64,000 nt of DNA, taken from assembly GCA_028282725.1 (NCBI GenBank), contig JANQHF010000093.1, positions 1 to 64,000 on the forward strand, in the 5' to 3' direction. This DNA comes from Saprospiraceae bacterium (GTDB lineage Bacteria > Bacteroidota > Bacteroidia > Chitinophagales > Saprospiraceae). The notes below the pieces were generated by a model. The model ran no database searches. It saw only the letters and a program-made list of their open reading frames with translations, and had not been told where the DNA came from. The position numbers were made by a program, and so were the translations under genes. Shown here in pieces: positions 47,733 through 57,353 of the stretch (positions within the stretch are counted from its first letter, which is position 1; the number at the start of each line of letters is the position of its first letter).

Positions 47733-50700
47733 GTGACTATGTTCTTTAGTGAAAGAATAGGAAGAGAGCGTTTATTTCAGGCGGGACTTCTCTGCAACCG
47801 GCATAACTTAATAGTTCTGGTATGTTTGCTCATATTAGGCATTGCAGATTTAAATGCAACCGGTCCGGTAGAAGAGCCCGGCAATGATGGAATATTTTCT
47901 GACTTTATCCCGATAGAATGGCAAGAGAATATTTTCGCACCCGTACTGTTTAGTGAGATTTCTATTGTATCCATAGCATCTGCAGGCAGCGGAATTCCGG
48001 GGCATACGGATTTCGTTTTGCGATATACGATCAAGAATGATGATCATGATACTTTAAACTGTGTTCAAATTGATTTTGACCTGGTCAATCAGATCGGCAC
48101 CCCTCCTTTTGTCATGTTCACGGGAAGTTTAACAGCGATGACCGGTTCTAATTCAGTCTTTGGCCCTGTAATCACCGGATCTACGGCCTTTCTGGGGGGT
48201 ATGCTCAACCATTCGTATAACGGAACAACGAATGACAGTCTGTTTTCAAAAAAACCAACGCTTGGACCCAGGGAATGTATAAGAATTGATATTCCTTTTG
48301 AAATTGGTGATACTTCCATGCTGGATCCGATTGTTCTATCGGGTGTAGCTACCGGTAGTTCATCAAAAGCAGGAATATTGGTGAGTTCCATTGCCGGACC
48401 TTTTACCTTGATCGAAGCTTGCCGAAGCGAAAGCCTCGCATGTTCCGGACAAGTCAATATATCACTTGGACCTGAATGTATAGCTGTTGTCGGAGTGGAT
48501 GCCGTCTTTTTGAATAAGGTACTTGATCCGAATAGATATAGCGTTGCGATCTATGATGGCAATATAGCTATCGGTGATACGGTCAATGAAAGTCATGTGG
48601 GAAAAACACTGATATACGAAGTCCTCGATGGATGTTTCAACAACCGCGTGAGTTGCTGGGGCAATCTGAAGGTAGAGAATAAAAATGCACCGAAGAGAAC
48701 ATCCACTATTCAACATATTGTCTGTGGAGAAACGGCACAACCATTGAAAACACTTGATGAGATCATCATGCAGGTCAAAGATCAATGTTCTGTAGAAGTG
48801 GATAATTTCATTGAATATTATAATACGACAGGCGGAAGTTGTACAGGCTTCTATCGTACGAGATACGTCATCGGGGATTACGAAATAGACGGTTGGAAAT
48901 TTAAGGATACCGTACATGCGGATACAATTTGGGAAGTGCCCATTGATATCGATACCATCATGAATCCGATAGGAGGGCCTGATAAGGAAGATGCCATTTC
49001 TATCGATTGTGATTCATTGGATACCGATGTTCCTTCTCCCGCATTTATTGCCGAATACTTTGATAGTTTTGTGGCAACCACGGGTAGTGGCACCGCATTC
49101 GGGTATCCATACATAAAGCGAGGAACGAGGACGATGGAAATGTACGAAACCAGGGATACCGTCATTTTAGACACAGTTCCAACAAAGGTCGAAATCTCTC
49201 CGGGTGTTTGGGCTAATATATTTGTCCTGACCAAAGACACGATCACCTTAACGGATACGATTAGGATTGAAAAACCAAATCTCGTTCCGATCAAGAAGGG
49301 AACTACCTGCAACCTTACTACAAATTACAAGGATGATTACTTCCCCGGTTGTACGGGAGATCAGAGTAAAATCATACGTACATGGACTGTTTTGAACTGG
49401 TGTACGGGACAATTCAGAAGTATGGATCAATGGATCATCATCGATGATCGACGTGGCCCTGACATAGATATGCCCGATACAGTGAATGTAGGGATTATCC
49501 CGTGGACTTGTCTTGCAGAATTCCCGCTGGAGGCGGAGATCAGTGATAATTGCAGCGGGGTCAAAGTAACCAATTGGGCCTCCAGTGCCGGTATAATCGG
49601 AGAAGACAATGTCTTGCGAGAGATCACGGTATCCGACAGTCCGATCATCATAACCCTCCAGGCAGTAGATGGTTGTGATAATGATAGCATAAAAACACTG
49701 GTGCTCAACGTAGTAGACAGTATACCACCTGTTGTAGTCACCAAGGATCAGGTGAACACCTCCATAATCTATGATCCGATTGGTGAACGTGGATTGGCAA
49801 AGGTAACAGCCGAATCGCTCAACCAGGACAGTCACGATCATGGCTGTGGTCCGGTTGATCTGTGTGTTCTTTTAGAAGAAGAACTCAACAGCCCGATATT
49901 CAAGGAAGATGGAACACAAGCTACGGATGGCAATGGTAATCCTATATTTACAGCCTACCAATGTGAGTATGATGGAATATACGAGGGTATACCATATGTG
50001 ATCTGCAAAGACGCCGTCAAATTCTGCTGTGACCAGATAGGAGAGCATAAGGTTATGGTTATAGGAAATGATCAGTCACGATATTCATTTTCCAGCATAG
50101 GCTGGTCTACCGTTGTTGTGGAGGATAAATCTTTCCCGATTGTTGAATGTCGGGACACAACAGTGGTATGCGGTACGGATCTTCATCCGAATTCACTTGG
50201 ATATCCAAATATTTACGGAGGTCTGTGCAACAATATAGACATTACCTGGTCCGATAGTGGTGATACCGACCAATGCGGACGCGGGGATATATTCAGAGCC
50301 TGGATGATCAATGGAGACACTCTATGTGTGCAGGTGATCACCCTGACTTCCGAAGGTTCATTTGATCCGATGACCATAAAATGGCCAAAGCATTACGATG
50401 ATGGTTTTGAAACAGGCATCATCAGGGAATGTCTTTTGGACACCATCCGCGAATTTACCGGTCGTGTAAATATGGGAACTTCATTTGTCTGTGAAGAAGA
50501 TTCATTAGAAGAACCAGTATGGTGTCAGTCAAAATGTGGATTGGTAGTCATGTCCTATGAGGATCTTGAAGTGGAAGCCGACGATGCCTGTAAAAAGATT
50601 GTCCGGAAATGGACCATCATAGACTGGTGTAACTACGATCCGAATAGCAACAACCCGGATGTAGATGATGATTCTTTCGAAGCTGTAAGTGATATAGAAT

Positions 50701-52733
50701 TGAATATACCAAACGTTCCTGCGAATTTGCGTTACGGACAACCTTGTGAGTCCTGTGATAAACCGAGCAGTTTGAATGGTGGTCTCACATTCTTCAGGTA
50801 TACCAGTGTAGACAGGGATGGTTTCTATACTTATGAACAAGTACTGAAAGTAACTGACAACACTCCTCCGCTTGTCGATGCACCGGCAGAAGTGACAGTA
50901 GATGTTACGACTGGCGCTACCACTAAAGATGACGATTTTGATGACTGTGTGAATAGCACAATTGTTTATGCCTCAGCAGTAGAATTATGCGGAGATGTCG
51001 TATTTGATGCAAGTCGGGTACGATGGGAAATTGAGGTGTTTGATGAGGAAGGAACCTTGATCAATTCAAAAGAAGCCACGGGTGATTCCGTCTTTATGAA
51101 TAGTGGTCTCGGAGCAGGCAATACGGAACATACCATTATATGGAGAGCTACAGATGGCTGCGGAAATGTTGGAGTTGGACAAACTGTCGTAGAATTCAGG
51201 GATGTCATTTTACCGACACCACTGTGCATTACAGATTTGAGTACTTCCACGATGGGCTTGGCCGGTGCGACCATATGGGCAAGTGATTACGACCGCGGTA
51301 GCTTTGATAATTGTAGTGAAATCAAAACTTTCTTCAGAAATGATGATGGAACCACTACATCAAGTCTGACTCTTACGTGTGATGACATTCCTAATGGTGT
51401 AGCTACCATTAAAGAGGTTCAACTCTTTGTGGCAGATGAAGCTGGTAATGAGAGCTATTGCTTTGTTTCAATCCGGGTGGATGATACCGATGATGTATGC
51501 CAGGACACTGCAGTAGGTATGGCGTCCATTTCAGGAAATGTTATGACATTTAAAGGAGACATGATAGAAGATGCCGAAGTTTTGTTGAACAATGGTGCAT
51601 CGGCGGTCACGGATATCACGGGAGCTTTTGCCTTCGTCGACTTGCCAATGGCTTCAACCTATAAATTAAAAGGCTACAAGAATAATGATCCGCTGAATGG
51701 AGTCAGTACTCTGGACCTCGTCTTGATCCAGAGACATATCCTCGCATTGGATACATTTGATTCGCCATTGAAAATCCTGGCTGCAGATGTTACGAATGAC
51801 CAAAGAGTCAGTGCTATTGACCTGGTTCAAATGCGCCGTTTGATTCTCGGAATCACAACAGATTTCCCAAATAATTTCAGTTGGAGATTTGTGGATCCGG
51901 ATGAGGAAGACAACTCGGTCTTTTCACCATGGCCATTTAGTGAAGAAGTGATTATTCCGGATCTGGCTGGAGATATGTACAATCAGAACCTCCTGGGTGT
52001 CAAGATAGGAGATGTCAGTGGTAATGCGATTGCAAATTCACTGCTCGGAAGAAGCCGGTCACTGAATACGATGCGTCTTTTCATTGACGATCAGCAAGTG
52101 CGGGAAGGGGATATCCTGGAAATTCCGGTAAATACTGCAGATGTGCAATCATTAGCAGCGATACAGCTCACTCTGGAGACAAAAGGATTGCGCATTGAGT
52201 CACTGGATCCTATGGGATTAAACATAAGTGATATTCATTATGCGATACACAACGACACTCATACCACACTCGCATGGTCAGATGCAAACGCAATGAACAA
52301 TCCACAAGACCTCTTTGTCATTCGTGTAACGGTCCTTGAGGATGTCCGGTTAAGTGATGCGATTAATATCAGTAACCGAATTACGAGCAAGGAAGCCTCT
52401 ACTGATTCAGGTGAGGTATTGGATATAGAACTGGAGTTTGTGACAGAGAATGGAATGGTTGATCAGTCCAAAACATTTGAATTGTATCAAAACGAGCCGA
52501 ATCCATTTACTGAATCCACTTCAATTGGTTTTATCATTCCATCTAAGGGTGAGACGACCTTGACAATAATGGATATCTCCGGTAGGATCCTTTGGAGTGA
52601 ACAAAGAGAATACCCCGCAGGATATAATGAGATCATCATTGAAAAAGATGCGATTCCTGCTTCTGGTATTATGTATTACAGATTAGAAAATTCAGGATAT
52701 ACGCAGACACGCAAAATGATATTGATCAGATAA
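47733..52733 (+). CDS. 1666-aa secreted multidomain protein (Ig/HYR-like modules, dockerin-like module, cohesin-like module, T9SS CTD)
   Basis: Repeated IIRTWTVLNWC / KIVRKWTIIDWC modules; STLDLVLIQRHILAL...RVSAIDLVQMRRLILGI; VREGDILEIPVNTADVQSLAAIQLTLETKGLRI; YQNEPNPFTESTSIGF...GIMYYRLENSGYTQTRKMILIR. Confidence 0.85.
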   Translation: MTMFFSERIGRERLFQAGLLCNRHNLIVLVCLLILGIADLNATGPVEEPGNDGIFSDFIPIEWQENIFAPVLFSEISIVSIASAGSGIPGHTDFVLRYTIKNDDHDTLNCVQIDFDLVNQIGTPPFVMFTGSLTAMTGSNSVFGPVITGSTAFLGGMLNHSYNGTTNDSLFSKKPTLGPRECIRIDIPFEIGDTSMLDPIVLSGVATGSSSKAGILVSSIAGPFTLIEACRSESLACSGQVNISLGPECIAVVGVDAVFLNKVLDPNRYSVAIYDGNIAIGDTVNESHVGKTLIYEVLDGCFNNRVSCWGNLKVENKNAPKRTSTIQHIVCGETAQPLKTLDEIIMQVKDQCSVEVDNFIEYYNTTGGSCTGFYRTRYVIGDYEIDGWKFKDTVHADTIWEVPIDIDTIMNPIGGPDKEDAISIDCDSLDTDVPSPAFIAEYFDSFVATTGSGTAFGYPYIKRGTRTMEMYETRDTVILDTVPTKVEISPGVWANIFVLTKDTITLTDTIRIEKPNLVPIKKGTTCNLTTNYKDDYFPGCTGDQSKIIRTWTVLNWCTGQFRSMDQWIIIDDRRGPDIDMPDTVNVGIIPWTCLAEFPLEAEISDNCSGVKVTNWASSAGIIGEDNVLREITVSDSPIIITLQAVDGCDNDSIKTLVLNVVDSIPPVVVTKDQVNTSIIYDPIGERGLAKVTAESLNQDSHDHGCGPVDLCVLLEEELNSPIFKEDGTQATDGNGNPIFTAYQCEYDGIYEGIPYVICKDAVKFCCDQIGEHKVMVIGNDQSRYSFSSIGWSTVVVEDKSFPIVECRDTTVVCGTDLHPNSLGYPNIYGGLCNNIDITWSDSGDTDQCGRGDIFRAWMINGDTLCVQVITLTSEGSFDPMTIKWPKHYDDGFETGIIRECLLDTIREFTGRVNMGTSFVCEEDSLEEPVWCQSKCGLVVMSYEDLEVEADDACKKIVRKWTIIDWCNYDPNSNNPDVDDDSFEAVSDIELNIPNVPANLRYGQPCESCDKPSSLNGGLTFFRYTSVDRDGFYTYEQVLKVTDNTPPLVDAPAEVTVDVTTGATTKDDDFDDCVNSTIVYASAVELCGDVVFDASRVRWEIEVFDEEGTLINSKEATGDSVFMNSGLGAGNTEHTIIWRATDGCGNVGVGQTVVEFRDVILPTPLCITDLSTSTMGLAGATIWASDYDRGSFDNCSEIKTFFRNDDGTTTSSLTLTCDDIPNGVATIKEVQLFVADEAGNESYCFVSIRVDDTDDVCQDTAVGMASISGNVMTFKGDMIEDAEVLLNNGASAVTDITGAFAFVDLPMASTYKLKGYKNNDPLNGVSTLDLVLIQRHILALDTFDSPLKILAADVTNDQRVSAIDLVQMRRLILGITTDFPNNFSWRFVDPDEEDNSVFSPWPFSEEVIIPDLAGDMYNQNLLGVKIGDVSGNAIANSLLGRSRSLNTMRLFIDDQQVREGDILEIPVNTADVQSLAAIQLTLETKGLRIESLDPMGLNISDIHYAIHNDTHTTLAWSDANAMNNPQDLFVIRVTVLEDVRLSDAINISNRITSKEASTDSGEVLDIELEFVTENGMVDQSKTFELYQNEPNPFTESTSIGFIIPSKGETTLTIMDISGRILWSEQREYPAGYNEIIIEKDAIPASGIMYYRLENSGYTQTRKMILIR

Positions 52734-52767
52734 TCGATAGTCAATCGACCCATTCAGATAATAGAGC

Positions 52768-52798
52768 AAGAGGCTGCGTTGAATACGTGGCCTCTTTT
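52768..52798 (+). terminator. Intrinsic terminator after the giant gene
   Basis: AAGAGGC...GCCTCTTTTACTTT; partly overlaps the trehalase stop region. Confidence 0.6.
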
Positions 52799-54302
52799 AC
52801 TTTGCAGTCATAGCCAGGTACACACCATTTGTCCATCCAAATCCATCCTGGACTGGATATTCTCCTCCACCTCCCAGCGTATTCATGTCCATGACGTCGT
52901 ATTTCTCTAACATCTTACCTGTATTCGAAAAAACCGTACGGTTTAATTGAGTCCATCTGGATGCGATCTTCTCTGCCAAATCTTTAAATTGATAGTTAGC
53001 CAGGCCCTTCGCAGCAATCCAGTGAAGAGGAGCCCATCCATTAGGAGCATCCCATTGTTGACCGGTTTCTTTCAAAGTCGTAATCAAACCTCCGTCTTTC
53101 AGGAAATATTTTTCAATATTTTCCTTGACCATCCTCGCCTGTTTTTCGGTACAAAGTTTGAAAAACAAAGGATACATTCCAGCCAGTGTCTTTTCTTCGG
53201 AAAGTTGATCGAGATGCCAGTTGTAATCGTAAAAGAATCCCTCCTCCTCGTTCCAAAATATACCCTGGATTGCCTTTTTTCGTTTATGCGCCAGGATGCC
53301 ATAGTTGAAGGACAATTCGTTCTCCTCCAACTTCAGGTAGCACTCGGAAATCAGTTTTTCAAGATGCCAAAGAAGACAATTCAGATCGATCGGAAGCAAG
53401 CGGGTCGTCAAAATTGAAGAAAGGTCCTGGGGATCTGCGAGCCAACGACTCGAAAAATCCCATCCCGATTCACAGGCTGCCCTCAATTCGCGAAATAATT
53501 CATCGTGTCTGTCTTCCCTGAAATCGATCAATGCCCAATCATCCCGGTACATTTCTACCCGAGGAGTATTCTTATCATCATAGTATCTGTTGAGGAAGAC
53601 ATCTTGTTCCATTCGTATTACCCTCAGATTTGGAATATTTGGCTCCGACAGCGATTCTAAACCCTTCATCCAGAAATTATATTCGGCCACGAGTGATGGC
53701 AGGTATTCCGGAATGATTTCAGCTCCTTTAATACCGATTAATAGTTTTATCATCAATGAATAAAAAGGGGGTTGTGAGCGGGACAAGAAATAACTTCTGT
53801 TACCATTTGGAATGAATCCAATTGTCCGGATCATATGCCTGAAATTCTGAAGCATGTGTTCCACGAGGTCGTTCCTGCCACTTCTTTTCAGTCCTAATAA
53901 CGTAAAGTAGCTATCCCAGTAGTAGATCTCATTAAATCTCCCTCCCGGAACGATGTAGGGATACGGCAATGGAATTTTGGAGGAACGGTACTTTTTCGCT
54001 TGATCCGGTGTTCTATGCAATACTTCCCAAAGTTGGCTCAGATGTTCGTTTATTGATTTGTCGGAAGAATCATATCCCGAATGACCACTTTGAGGAAGGT
54101 CGAAGTACTCTTTGATAAAAGTACTCAATTGAAAACCCTTTTTTTGACTTTCTTCCCGAAACGTCTTGACAATGATGTCAGGATGAAGGCGGGCAGTAGC
54201 ATCTGCAAAGACCTTTCCATCTTCAAATAATCCCTGTCTATGAACTTCATAAAAGAGCTGTCCATATACATCTTCGGGTGATACAAATTCAGATCTCTTC
54301 AT
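52797..54302 (-). CDS. Trehalase (GH37), apparently without signal peptide
   Basis: Trehalase signatures PGGRFNEIYYWDSYF and QQWDAPNGW. Confidence 0.92.
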   Translation of the reverse strand: MKRSEFVSPEDVYGQLFYEVHRQGLFEDGKVFADATARLHPDIIVKTFREESQKKGFQLSTFIKEYFDLPQSGHSGYDSSDKSINEHLSQLWEVLHRTPDQAKKYRSSKIPLPYPYIVPGGRFNEIYYWDSYFTLLGLKRSGRNDLVEHMLQNFRHMIRTIGFIPNGNRSYFLSRSQPPFYSLMIKLLIGIKGAEIIPEYLPSLVAEYNFWMKGLESLSEPNIPNLRVIRMEQDVFLNRYYDDKNTPRVEMYRDDWALIDFREDRHDELFRELRAACESGWDFSSRWLADPQDLSSILTTRLLPIDLNCLLWHLEKLISECYLKLEENELSFNYGILAHKRKKAIQGIFWNEEEGFFYDYNWHLDQLSEEKTLAGMYPLFFKLCTEKQARMVKENIEKYFLKDGGLITTLKETGQQWDAPNGWAPLHWIAAKGLANYQFKDLAEKIASRWTQLNRTVFSNTGKMLEKYDVMDMNTLGGGGEYPVQDGFGWTNGVYLAMTAK

Positions 54303-55533
54303 GGAAAGTAGATGTGAGTCTTTTCAATAAGAACAGACAAATCAGAAGACCGACCAGTGGGATAAGAGTATAGTAAAAAGCTGAGGCACCTCCGACATGT
54401 TTGAAGAGATATCCTACTGCTCTTGATCCCAGTGTGCCACCAATTGCCGAGAATATCACGATGAGACCCGTCATCGGACTGTGAAGTTTAGCAGGCAATG
54501 CGGAAAGAACAACTGAATTCAGCAGAGGATAGATAGGAGCAATAAACAAGCCGACAAGGGGGAAGGCAAAGCCGATTATCGGAATATCGCTGAATTGACG
54601 AATGGTATCCACCTCAGCACTAATCGTTTTTGGCAATACAAAGACTACCATGGCAACCGAGGCAATGATGCAAACGGTCAAAACAGTAATCCAATTGAAT
54701 TTTTTGACAAGCTGACCGGCTCCAATTCTGCCTATACCCAGCGTAATGGCCAGGATACTGGCCATCATGATGGCAATGTTCTCCGGTAGTTCTAGGACAC
54801 TGTCATAAAAAGATGGGAGCCACGTCATGATGCCTTGTTCGATCATGACAAATAAAAATGCGGATATCACAAATACGAGAACAAGGATCTTGGTGAGCAA
54901 CTTGAACATCTGAAGAGCATCATCCTTTAAATCAGCCCCTGGTATTTCATAGTTCTTTTCAAATTTGGTAAAAAAGAGAAAGACAAACGACAGAATTGTC
55001 AAAGCAGCGAGTAACCAATAGACTCGTAACCAACTATCCTGTTCTGCTTCATTATTAAAAGCAGGAAAAAGAAAATAAGCCAAAGCAATACCAAACATGA
55101 ATACTCCTTCTATAGAGCTCATCAAACTATTGTGCTCTTTTTCGTCAGCCGTTACGAGTCCAATAACAGAGTAAACAGATACCTTGATCAGTGCGAAAGC
55201 GGTGCCAACACAAGCAAATAATATTTTAGAGGCCAAGAATGAGTTGCCGTAATACATGTAAATGCAGGCAAAACAAACCAGACCCAGTGCAATTAGCATA
55301 GCTTTTTTATAACCAATCCTCGGCAGGAATGAGGCAATTAAAAACGATACGATAGCAATAGGCATGTCCTTGAACAATTCAAGGGTAGAGGCCTGTACCT
55401 CGTCCACACCATAGACCTTTTGTGACTTCAGGATGACGATGCCAACACTATTGAGCAGGATGGCAAAAACAAAATAGTTAATGTATAGAGAGATTTTAAT
55501 TCCGGTTGGCTTCATGATCGGCGTATCGTACAA
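54289..55533 (-). CDS. MFS transporter, likely coupled to trehalase
   Basis: About 12 TM segments; 14-nt overlap with the trehalase ORF. Confidence 0.85.
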   Translation of the reverse strand: MYDTPIMKPTGIKISLYINYFVFAILLNSVGIVILKSQKVYGVDEVQASTLELFKDMPIAIVSFLIASFLPRIGYKKAMLIALGLVCFACIYMYYGNSFLASKILFACVGTAFALIKVSVYSVIGLVTADEKEHNSLMSSIEGVFMFGIALAYFLFPAFNNEAEQDSWLRVYWLLAALTILSFVFLFFTKFEKNYEIPGADLKDDALQMFKLLTKILVLVFVISAFLFVMIEQGIMTWLPSFYDSVLELPENIAIMMASILAITLGIGRIGAGQLVKKFNWITVLTVCIIASVAMVVFVLPKTISAEVDTIRQFSDIPIIGFAFPLVGLFIAPIYPLLNSVVLSALPAKLHSPMTGLIVIFSAIGGTLGSRAVGYLFKHVGGASAFYYTLIPLVGLLICLFLLKRLTSTFHEEI

Positions 55534-55627
55534 TTCTGAATGCAGAAAGATAATTGAATTCTCTGCAACCGGATCCTTTCTGTCTCTAATTCGCCCTTTA
55601 AAAAACCGTGAGTCCTATGATGTTACT

Positions 55628-56041
55628 TTATGAGCGGAGAAAATATTTTATGATATCGGTAGTCGTCACAATTCCGACCAACTGATCACCGTCAACCACG
55701 GGCAACGAGTGAAACGACTTTTCTGCAAAGATTTTGGCGACCTCATGCACATCCTGTCCGGGATTCACCACATGAGGTGAGGAGGACATTACCTGGTTCA
55801 CGGAAAGCATTTCCAAAATGGCTTCATCACTCTCTTCCTGATCCTCAAATAAGTTGCTAAATGTAAGCCTGTTCAAGTCGCTGCTGCTGATGATTCCGAC
55901 AATTTGATTGTCCTTCGTCACAGGTAAGTGACGGATCTTATGTTTCTTAATGATCTCCAATGCCTTTTTTAATCCTTCATCAATCCTTATGGAGTACACA
56001 TCGGAGGTCATGATTGAACTTATCGGTTCCATAGTCTTCAT
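55628..56041 (-). CDS. CBS-pair domain protein
   Basis: MTSDVYSIRIDEGLKKALEIIKKHKIRHLPVTKDNQIVGIISSSDLNRL...SFHSLPVVDGDQLVGIVTTTDIIKYFL. Confidence 0.92.
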   Translation of the reverse strand: MKTMEPISSIMTSDVYSIRIDEGLKKALEIIKKHKIRHLPVTKDNQIVGIISSSDLNRLTFSNLFEDQEESDEAILEMLSVNQVMSSSPHVVNPGQDVHEVAKIFAEKSFHSLPVVDGDQLVGIVTTTDIIKYFLRS

Positions 56042-56140
56042 ATTGCTATATTTTCAAGTGTAAGCTACTTTCTTTATCCAGAACAGAAGATGACATTCGT
56101 CACTATATTGGTTGACTCATGTCAAGACAAATGACAGAAC

Positions 56141-57238
56141 TTAAACATTGAACCGGAAATGAATCACGTCCCCGTCTTTGACGATGTATTCCTTTCCTTC
56201 CACTCCCATCTTTCCGGCATCTTTGACTGCTGCTTCCGATCCAAATTGAATAAAGTCTTTATACTTTATGACTTCCGCCCTGATAAAACCCTTTTCAAAA
56301 TCTGTATGTATGACACCTGCTGCCCGTGGTGCAGTGGAGCCTTTTTCTACAGTCCATGCCCGGACTTCTTTTTCTCCCGCGGTAAAAAAGGTAATCAGGT
56401 TCAGCAGCGAATAACTGGACCGGATCAATCGATGCACCCCAGGTTTTTCGAGCCCCATTTCTTCGAGGAACATTAATTTTTCATCATCACTCTCCAACTG
56501 AATAATTTCTGACTCGATTGCAGCACTGATGAGCAAAACTTCCGCATCTTCTTCCGATGCAACTTCGATCAATTTGTTCGAATGCTCATTGCCATTTTTT
56601 GCAGAGCGTTCATCGACATTGCAAACATAAAGAATGGGTTTTGCCGTAAGCAGATAGAGGTCTTTAAAAAGAGCTGCAAAGGGTTCTTCCACCATAAACG
56701 TTCTCGCTGTCGCTCCCGTAGCCAAATGATCTTTTAATTGAATGACAAATTCCAAGTTGGCCTTATCGGCAGGTGCGGCACTCTTTGCCAATTTGGCCAA
56801 TTTTTCAATCCTCTTTTCAACTGTTTCCAAATCCTTGAGAATGAGTTCAGTGTCAATTACATCCTTGTCTCGTATGGGATCAACATGACCATCGACATGG
56901 ATTACATTTTCATTTTCGAAACATCGCACTACGTGAATGATGGCATCCACTTCACGGATATTACTCAGAAATTGATTACCCAGTCCTTCCCCTTTACTGG
57001 CCCCTTGAATCAAACCGGCTATATCCAGGATTTCGACCGTGGTGGGAACTATTTTTTTGGGTTTGACCAGATCGGCCAGTTTTTGGAGACGTGGATCCGG
57101 TACGGTTATAACGCCCAGATTGGGTTCTTTGGTAGCAAACGGGTAATTGGCCGCCAGCGCTTTTGCATTGGTCAATGCATTAAAGAGAGTTGATTTACCG
57201 ACATTGGGAAGACCCACAATACCACATTTCAAAGCCAT
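56141..57238 (-). CDS. ychF: Redox-regulated ATPase / Obg-like GTPase YchF
   Basis: CGIVGLPNVGKSTLFNALTNA, NYPFATKEPNLGVI, EYIVKDGDVIHFRFNV. Confidence 0.96.
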   Translation of the reverse strand: MALKCGIVGLPNVGKSTLFNALTNAKALAANYPFATKEPNLGVITVPDPRLQKLADLVKPKKIVPTTVEILDIAGLIQGASKGEGLGNQFLSNIREVDAIIHVVRCFENENVIHVDGHVDPIRDKDVIDTELILKDLETVEKRIEKLAKLAKSAAPADKANLEFVIQLKDHLATGATARTFMVEEPFAALFKDLYLLTAKPILYVCNVDERSAKNGNEHSNKLIEVASEEDAEVLLISAAIESEIIQLESDDEKLMFLEEMGLEKPGVHRLIRSSYSLLNLITFFTAGEKEVRAWTVEKGSTAPRAAGVIHTDFEKGFIRAEVIKYKDFIQFGSEAAVKDAGKMGVEGKEYIVKDGDVIHFRFNV

Positions 57239-57265
57239 CGAAATTGAATTGATTTAAAAAACGCG

Positions 57266-57273
57266 CAAAGGTA
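57266..57273 (-). promoter_or_regulatory. -7 box (TACCTTTG) of ychF
   Basis: Minus-strand TACCTTTGC, 27 nt upstream of the ychF start. Confidence 0.5.
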
Positions 57274-57353
57274 ATTTTCTTTATGAGATAAAAGTCATGT
57301 CTTTGTATCAGAAACATCTTAATTTTCCTGCCTCAATAATAAACTACGCATCC

